A DNA stretch of 64,000 bases from NCBI GenBank assembly GCA_039654915.1, contig CM077593.1, forward strand, positions 42,254,501-42,318,500, read 5' to 3'. Positions 57,040 through 64,000 of this stretch are shown here, one piece after another. The notes below the pieces were generated by a model. It did not search any database. It was not told the DNA's origin and was given only the letters and a program-made list of their open reading frames with translations. Positions within the stretch are counted from its first letter, which is position 1; every line of letters starts with the position of its first letter. Position numbers and translations under genes: made by a program. Source of the DNA: Aquilaria yunnanensis. Taxonomy: Eukaryota; Streptophyta; Magnoliopsida; Malvales; Thymelaeaceae.

Positions 57040-60000
57040 GGCAATTTTTGTACCCAAAGGGTCAAGATGAGTCTCGGGAGTAAAAATGACATTTTTAAAA
57101 TTTAAAACCCTATTTAATCAAGATTTGATTAAGTGTTTAAATGGTTACTATTTAGGGATTCGGTATTTTTGCAAGTTTTAAAAAATTTTAGGGATGAGGA
57201 GGTTTAGTTGTTTAAAAGACTTGCAGGAGGGGTTTTTTAGCACCATTCCCCATCCTCCCAACTCATTTTTCATAGCCCTCTCTTCCCCTTTCCATCTCAC
57301 GCGCAAATCTTTACAAAATCACAATTTTTTGGTGAAATTGGAAGTCTTTCATAGTTCCAAAGTAAGAGAATACTTGTTTTACATGCATTTTCATGGTTTT
57401 GAAGCTCTTGGATGTGTTTTCTACCTTGGGAAAGCTTGTATGCATGAGGTTTTCCCTTGAAATTTCTTTGTTTCTTGAGTTGTTTTAAGCTTGGGATTTG
57501 TTGAGTTTGCTCTAATTTGGTGCCATGAGCCATCGGTTTGTGCTGGAACCTATTGGAACTATTTCAGCTTGGAATATATTGCTTGGGGTTGATTAATTGA
57601 GCTAATTCAAGGTTAATTAAGGTAAGATATTTATTATTCAAGCTTATTTGATACCATTCATAACTTGCTTGTTGTAGAATTCATCTGAATTTGTGATTGA
57701 CATTGTTAGTAGATGTTGTTGGTCAAGGTGGACTGGTGTCATTACATAGCTTAGTGTGATGTTCGTGTTCATTGCAAGCTTGGCATGGATGGTGAATTAT
57801 GGCCTAAGAAGTGTGTTTTGTAGGTTTTCAAAGTGGGGAAGCATCCCCAACTTGTTTGGAGCCTTTGGAGGTCTCCCAAAATGTTTTGTGCACCATTTGC
57901 AAGTGTAGGGCACGAGCCTCTTGCATCATGGCACCAGTTAGGGCTACATTGCTAGAGTGCACTGGGGGGGACATCCAAGAACTAAGCTTGTGGTTCTATA
58001 GTGCCACTTAGGGCTACAACCCCAGTGGCCTGTTTGCCAGTAGAACACACCTTTTTGTAATGAGTTTCGGGGGAGGTCCAAGGGCATGCTTAGGGTGCCT
58101 AAGGGTTAAGGTGACCCGATGGCACTTCAGGAAACTTGAAACTACTCTATGAACTAGGAGCTTTTCAAGGAATTGTGGAGTAAAAAGTACCCATAAAGCA
58201 AAACAAGTTAATAGGCCATAATAGCACACCATAGTTCGGTGTAAGGTTTAGTACCATCGGGAGCCTTAGTGTTATGGCTCTTCTAGCTAGAGGCTTGTTT
58301 GAGAAAGCTAAATTGGTTTAGTTTAGAACCTTATTTCAAGTTTACATAGCAAGAATAGGAAAGTTACACAAAGTTCACTAAGTTCTGAGGAGTTTAAGGC
58401 ACCAAATAGAGTTCTAGAGCAAGAAGGTAATTTTGTGTCCCAAAGAGTCGATCTAGGTCCCAAGTGTTAAAAATGAGCTTTTTGTAACTTTTGTTAAACT
58501 TTGGTGGCTTGGTTTTAAAATGGGTATAAAACTTGGTAAAGAGGGGATGGCTGCCATTTACACTTCAAACCCGTGTTCATCCTCCACCCCTTGATTTCTT
58601 CCTGAATTCAAGCTCAAAACCAAGAGTTTTTGGTGAAATTTGAAGCTACCAAGGGTACTTAAGCTATAGGAAGCTTGTTGTAAGTGGAATTTTAAGTTTT
58701 TGGAGCTTGGAATCATGTTTCCAACTATCCACTATTTTTTTATGCGAGGTAACTTGTGATTTCATGGTGAATTATTGTTTCTTTGATGATTGGGAGCTTG
58801 GGTTTTGGTTAAAAGTTAGTAATTTGGTGTTTTGTGCCATTGTTTGCTTGGAACTTAGGTAGAACTTTGTGGAACTTGGCTTTTGTGGAAGAGTTGATTG
58901 ATTCTTGCTTGTGAGTTGGAGTTATGCTAAGGGAGTTATGTTTTTAAGCTTGATAAATGCTATTGGAGTGTGTTTGCTTGATGAATTCAAGTAGTTTTGG
59001 CAATAGCATTAGTTAGTGGGTGAGGTTGATCATGGTGGACTATTAGTTTTATGGAGATTAGAATGATGTTACAATGCATCATAGGTAAGCTTGTGATAGT
59101 TGTTTGTGGTTTTTGTAACATGTTTTACAAGTATTTGAAGTTAGAAGGCCATGCAAGCGCGTTAAACATGTTTGGCATTCACAACATCTGCAATTCCCAT
59201 AACTTTCTAGTTTTGCTATTATGTCAACATGTCACCAATGACCAAAAAGTTTCCAAGGGGTTGATAATTGCGGCAATGTGTTGCCATTGTTATGTTGGCT
59301 AAAATTTTCCAATTTTGCTAGATGATTGGGGGGGAGGCCCGAAGGGGTGCTTAAGGTATCTAGGGGTCTAAGTATTCTTTGGGTACTCTGAGGCTTCCAA
59401 AACTCCTCCAAGACCAAGGCATTTTCTTGACTTTTTTGTGGTTCTTTCCACCATAAACAAGAAAACTAGTTATTAAATGCCACAATGAAGTATCACTAGC
59501 TTGGGTGAAAGGTTTAGTATCATCGATGACCTAACCACGCCGTCGGGCATGAGGCTTTGATGTGGCACCTTAGTATACCTAGTGGGTCATTATGGCCTAG
59601 TGGGTCTTTATGGCCTAGTGACAGTAGTCCTACCATAGTGCCCCTACACAACATAAGAGAGTTTCAACAAGTGAATTCTCACTGGTTAGGCTAGCAAGCT
59701 ATACTTGCCACTAGGCAAGGCTCTACCTTGTAGTTCAAAGACTAGGTTAAAGAAAAGTCCGAAGGGACTGAGACCTATGCACATAAGTTTAGCCTCAGGT
59801 TGAAAGAGCTCTCAACAGATTACATATGTTCACGTATGTGTTGTCCTTAGTAGCTTTTCTTGCAGGTAAAGATCGCTTACTAAGAATTCTGAATTCTTAC
59901 TCCTTAGTTATATTGTGTAGATCCTGATGTTGTTGAGCTGGATAACCATTGAGAGTTATCATGGTAGTTTGTTGTTACAAGTACTTCGCTTGAGAATCCT

Positions 60001-61500
60001 TGTGATTCTAGTCTACTTAGGTTACTTGTTGGTTAAGCAAGAGTGTTAATTATAGTGTTTTCTTAGCCACAGAGCCTAACAGCATGTGGACAGGATTTTT
60101 GTGACTCACCACCGGGACTTACCTCTAAGATGGGAGTTAGTTTGAGGGGATCTCAGTCAAGGCTCATATGTGTTATTCACCTAATTGCCTCCATTGTCTA
60201 TATTTTGAGTCTTAGACTCCAAGGTTGTTCTTGGGTGAGGAGTATTAGTCTACTTCTTGTTGAATGTCATCACATGGTTGCTATGTGTAGTATTAATCAT
60301 ACAAATGTTGATTTTTTATGCTTTGGCCATTTGAACTTGTTTTTTATGTAGATAGGTAAGCGCCATGAATGAAGCTTTAGTGTACTTGTAGCCTGGGCAA
60401 GTTTACTTGAGGCACAAGTGAGAACCTAGTGCACTTTGCTTAAGGTGGACACTAAGTACACAAATGCCCTAGGTAAGTCTAAGGACTTGGGGCACTATAT
60501 GGAGGCCTAGTACACATAGTGAGTTTTTTGGAACTCAAGCGATGTGCATCCACTACGTTCACTTGTACAACAATCAAGGGAAGGCTAAATGGTGAGCTAA
60601 GCTCATAGCATCAGTAAGTTAAGGCTTACTAGGAGAGAGTTAGAAGCTAGAACTTGTTAGACACGGAGTATCGCCCGTGGTAAGACTAGGTAGAGGACAA
60701 GTCTCAAAGGACTAAAACACTATGCACATAGATTTAGGCCTCGCACTATTTTGAGCTCGCAGTAGATTGCATATTATATATATAGATGCTTATCCTCAGG
60801 GTTTTCTTGCAAGTTGAATAATTCTTTACTGAGAATCGTTGATTCTCATTCCCTTAGCATTTGTTGTGTAGATTTTGTATTTGTGGAGTTGACAACTATT
60901 AAGGGTTGTTGAGCTAGGCTCATGAGCAAGTATTTTACTTATTTGAATGCTTGTAATTCAAGTTTTTTGGTTTACGTGTTGGTTAAGTTGTTGTGCTGAC
61001 TAAAGTCATTTATTTGGCCAACAATGGCTAATAAAACACAAGGGAGGGGTTTTGGAGTTTTCCGCCGAGAGTTTGTTCTAAGGTAGAAGCTTAGTGGTGG
61101 ATCTTAGTTGTTTAGTTTGGTATGTAGTTTTATACATTAGTTTGCCTTTAATGTACATGGTTAAGTAATAAACTCTAGAGTCGCTCTTCAGTGTGAGCAT
61201 AGTATACTTTTGTATAGATGCTTGCACACAGTTTGTTAAGTGTAGCTAATTCCATAGTTAACTTGTATGCTTTGACAGTTTTATTATTTGGATTTTGTGA
61301 AAGGCCTAGGAAACATTTTATGTATTATGATTTATGTTTATGATTTATTACTTGTTTTATTGATCAAATCAAAGCATAACTCATGCATGATTGCATAGTA
61401 GGTTAATTAAGTAGAAGCTTGAAGGTTTTAACAAGTGTGCATGTAATCTATTAGCCAATTGAGACTAATATGAGACATGTTCCCATAGATTTCTTGGGCA
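57040..61500 (+). repeat. LTR-like block with an internal 1.27-kb direct repeat
   Basis: Words recur at a constant offset of about 1270 bp: 58065 with 59335 (GGGGAGG...GTGCTTA-type), 58235 with 59505 (AAGGTTTAGTA.CATCG), and the TTTTTGGTGAAATT word at about 57327 and 58628. The second copy continues to 61500, where it is homologous to the reverse complement of 3926-5100. No coding is present. It looks like two long Ty3 LTRs or LTR fragments in tandem. Confidence 0.45.
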
Positions 61501-64000
61501 GGGCCATGATGGGCCTTATTAACTGAAAAGGAAGACACTTAACGAGCCATCCAAAGAGCACAAGAAGAAATCTCTCCTATATAAGGCGAAGGGGAAGAAA
61601 CTAAGGTCCATCCCCTAATTCGGAGAAATGACATAGGAGCCTAAACTTGGCTGAAAAAATTGACTACATTGTCATAACATTTTATAAAAAGCCGTAAGGC
61701 TCTAACCAGGGAAAAAAATATTGATGATTGTATTGTTATTTGCTGTACTTTCTTAAGAAATTAGAAGCTTATTACAAATTCTATTAAAAAATAGACATTT
61801 TAACATTTAGATTAAAATAAGCCAATAATAAAGTTTAACATGGGTTGCTAAAAAATCACTAGAAATGAAGCTCTATAGAGGCTTGATGCCAATAATAAAA
61901 TTTCATATTGAAACAAAACTTAAAATGAAATTTTGCAAAGGCATTAGAACGACCTTGGAAGGGTATTTGGAACAATGGTGGGATGCCACCATAAAAAAAT
62001 TAACCGCAGGACAAACTCAACATATGCTCTAAGTACAGGAGCAACTCAGAGTAAGAGAAGGAACAAAGGATATGAGACTAAGTGATATTTAACTTAAAAA
62101 ATGCCCCGAAGGAGATGCTAGAAAATGTATGGCCGAAAAAACAATATGCAATGGAAAAAGAAAAAGACCACCATCAACAAAGGATAATTTGCAATGGAGA
62201 ACATGAAAAAATTTCATTAACCTGTAAATAAGTACAAGGTCCATTGTAAAAATATGGTATAAACACCAAGTAGGAGCTATGTACATGAGGCCATTATATT
62301 ACAAGTTTTCTTGGAGGAAATGTGAGGATCTTTCGTACAAGGAAAACCTACGAATAGCCCTCTCAACCTTTTCCATGGAATAATGTGTCCTCATCTCCAA
62401 CAACAATTTTTTGATCTTGGCCTTTCATCCTAAGACACAGCAAGAACGGAACTACTAGCTTACGAGTAGTCTATCCACAGAAGGATAACTTTAAAAGGTG
62501 TAGCTTAGCTTATTGAGGGTGACATCCTAACCCCCCAGAGTGGCTTTGATTTCCATAGCTAGAATTATTTTCTGTCTAGATCAAGGGACAATCATGAAGG
62601 ATCTGCCTTGTACCATTCTGGGCACGCTGCAAGCGAATCATCCCCAACCTTGGTTGGAGGTGAAGTAAAGCTGTCGAAACTCCTAGGCCTGCCAAAATTT
62701 TTCCTAACATAATTCTATAATAGGCTTAGGGGGAACAAAGATCTCACTCAGGAAGCTAAGGTCCCGACCAGGATGTTGCCTTAGTACTTGGTACCAAGCA
62801 TTGCATAAACCCTACCAGTAAGTGTTTAGACCCTCATCCTCAAAGAGATTATCCTTGGCTTCCAAGTCTGTTGTCCTTGAAGCTTGAACTCGAAGGTCAT
62901 CCTCATATTTCCAAAAGGACTCTTCAAACTCCTAAACCTTAGCTTGGAGAGAGGCTTACTAAAAAATCTAAGCTTTGGATGCCTCTGAAGTAGCGGCAAC
63001 ATTCACTTGAGCCCTGTGGGAAATCCTTGACACAACTCTTAAGCCTAAGATCAACCATTGTGGAGTTGACCCATTTCGGCCTGATACTCATGGAAAACCT
63101 TATTGTAGCTAACACACTCCTCATCCTGAAAAGCTTGGGTCCATTCAAAAAGACCTTCGATGTAGGAGCCAACCAAATGGTTCTATCCTGAGGTATACTG
63201 ATGGTAAGAATTAACCCCTAGAAACTCTCACCAAATGTTTCTTGTTTGGTGTGTTGCCTTTCAAGGAGGTTAATCCTAATAATGAAAGTGGAAGCCACCT
63301 AGACAAATGGGATTGAATGGAATGAGTTAAAAAAAGTAGAGAAAAGATTGGAGAGAGAAGAGAAAAGATTTTACCCAATTAAGATTAACCCCAAGGTTCA
63401 GAAAGCTCTTACATTGTGTGCTTAGAGGCGCTCCTCCATTTTGTCACCTAAGTCTTCATGCAAAGAATCCAAAGAAAGTATTTTCCTTTTCTACTGGCCC
63501 CACCTCCAAACATCCACAATAGTTAGAATAGAACTCAAATACTTAACCCCGGTGATATATGGAAATACCTGGTTGTGCTGGATCTAAAGACCTCTTTGAA
63601 CTTTTTGGCTTCTTTACCAATTCAACATTATGTTGGTAGATGTCTAACTACAACAAAGAGTAAGCTACAAAAAGGGCTAAAAAGTCAAAATGTGGACAAA
63701 ATGAAAAATAAAAAGGCTATAATAATGTACAAGGGGAGAAAAAACCCTATGAAAACTTTGGACCTCAGAAGTGGTGAGAGTCCACCTTGGCATTCTGAAG
63801 AGTACCATCTTTCTTTTGTGACCCTAGATAGGTAATAACTCTCGTTGACCATTGGACAACTCCAAATTTTGTTAACATACCCTTGGTAATACGCTTGAAA
63901 GGGAGCATAAGTGGCACAGTTGAATCTTGAACGTGGGATCCCTCAATGGTGGCTTGCATGAAGAGCTCCCAAGTGGCAATGCCCTTCATCTCTTCTGGAG
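61501..64000 (-). pseudogene. Probable remnant of a diverged Tat-type antisense gene
   Basis: At 62818-62740 on the minus strand, GLCNAWYQVLRQHPGRDLSF resembles the C-terminal motif of the antisense proteins in A and B (GFCLARHQVLQRFPDLDLSF). It is preceded by Glu/Lys-rich coiled-coil-like sequence (62950-62830). The frame has several TAG and TGA stops. The upstream frame at 63989-63765 has no clear domain, and 61501-62350 shows nothing recognisable. This assignment rests mainly on one motif. Confidence 0.4.

Noticed and set aside
1..64000. Host genes, tRNA or rRNA genes
   Set aside because: No exon set with a host-protein domain and no cloverleaf-type or rRNA sequence was seen; all domains found belong to retrotransposons.

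Overview
This window is plant nuclear DNA, most likely pericentromeric or other repeat-rich heterochromatin of a flowering plant. I find no convincing host gene, tRNA, rRNA or CRISPR. Almost everything recognisable is LTR retrotransposon: Ty3/gypsy of the Tat, Tekay-like, Athila-like and another Ty3 type, plus one Ty1/copia element. They are nested in one another, and four insertions can be delimited by exact 5-bp target duplications.

Layout, left to right. (1) 1-3307: the 3' part of a Tat-type element (called A2), with an antisense gene remnant and a 3' LTR. (2) 3308-3925: a minus-strand RNase H/integrase scrap, probably of the element whose gag, protease and RT lie at 20300-22756 (element D). 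(3) 3926-7826: LTR-like DNA. (4) 7827-20300: a decayed Tekay-like Ty3 element (C). Its pol is interrupted at 11582-19609 by a non-autonomous Tat-type element (B, duplication CAAGG). B in turn carries a solo LTR of the A family at 12092-12972 (duplication ACGGC). (5) 22757-28130: an internally deleted Ty1/copia element on the minus strand (E). (6) 28131-33667: unrecognised AT-rich DNA, LTR fragments and a piece of Athila-like gag (G). (7) 33668-44914: a structurally complete, young Tat-type element (A, 11.2 kb, duplication TTGTC) inserted in the G gag. (8) 45250-54474: a minus-strand Athila-like element lacking RT (F, duplication TTTAT), also inserted in the G gag. (9) 54475-64000: decayed LTR-like DNA and a probable remnant of another Tat-type antisense gene.

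Element A is the most informative part. Its sense strand carries gag, protease, RT, RNase H, a second archaeal-type RNase H and integrase in one frame, broken by two in-frame stops. Downstream lie eight copies of a hairpin-forming motif. After them an antisense gene on the minus strand reads as four exons; its three short GT-AG introns keep the frame exactly for a predicted 708-residue protein with an N-terminal domain like Pfam Transposase_28. That gene has its own TATA box and an upstream CACGTG box, and both sites recur in A2 and B. B has lost gag-pol entirely but keeps exons 2-4 of the antisense gene. All six LTR copies of the A and B families also share a stem-loop after the promoter, with a compensatory base-pair change between families. 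Extra antisense ORFs, dual RNase H and hypervariable 3' regions are known from Tat-lineage elements. The spliced gene model, its promoter and the covarying hairpin are my readings from sequence and have not been tested.
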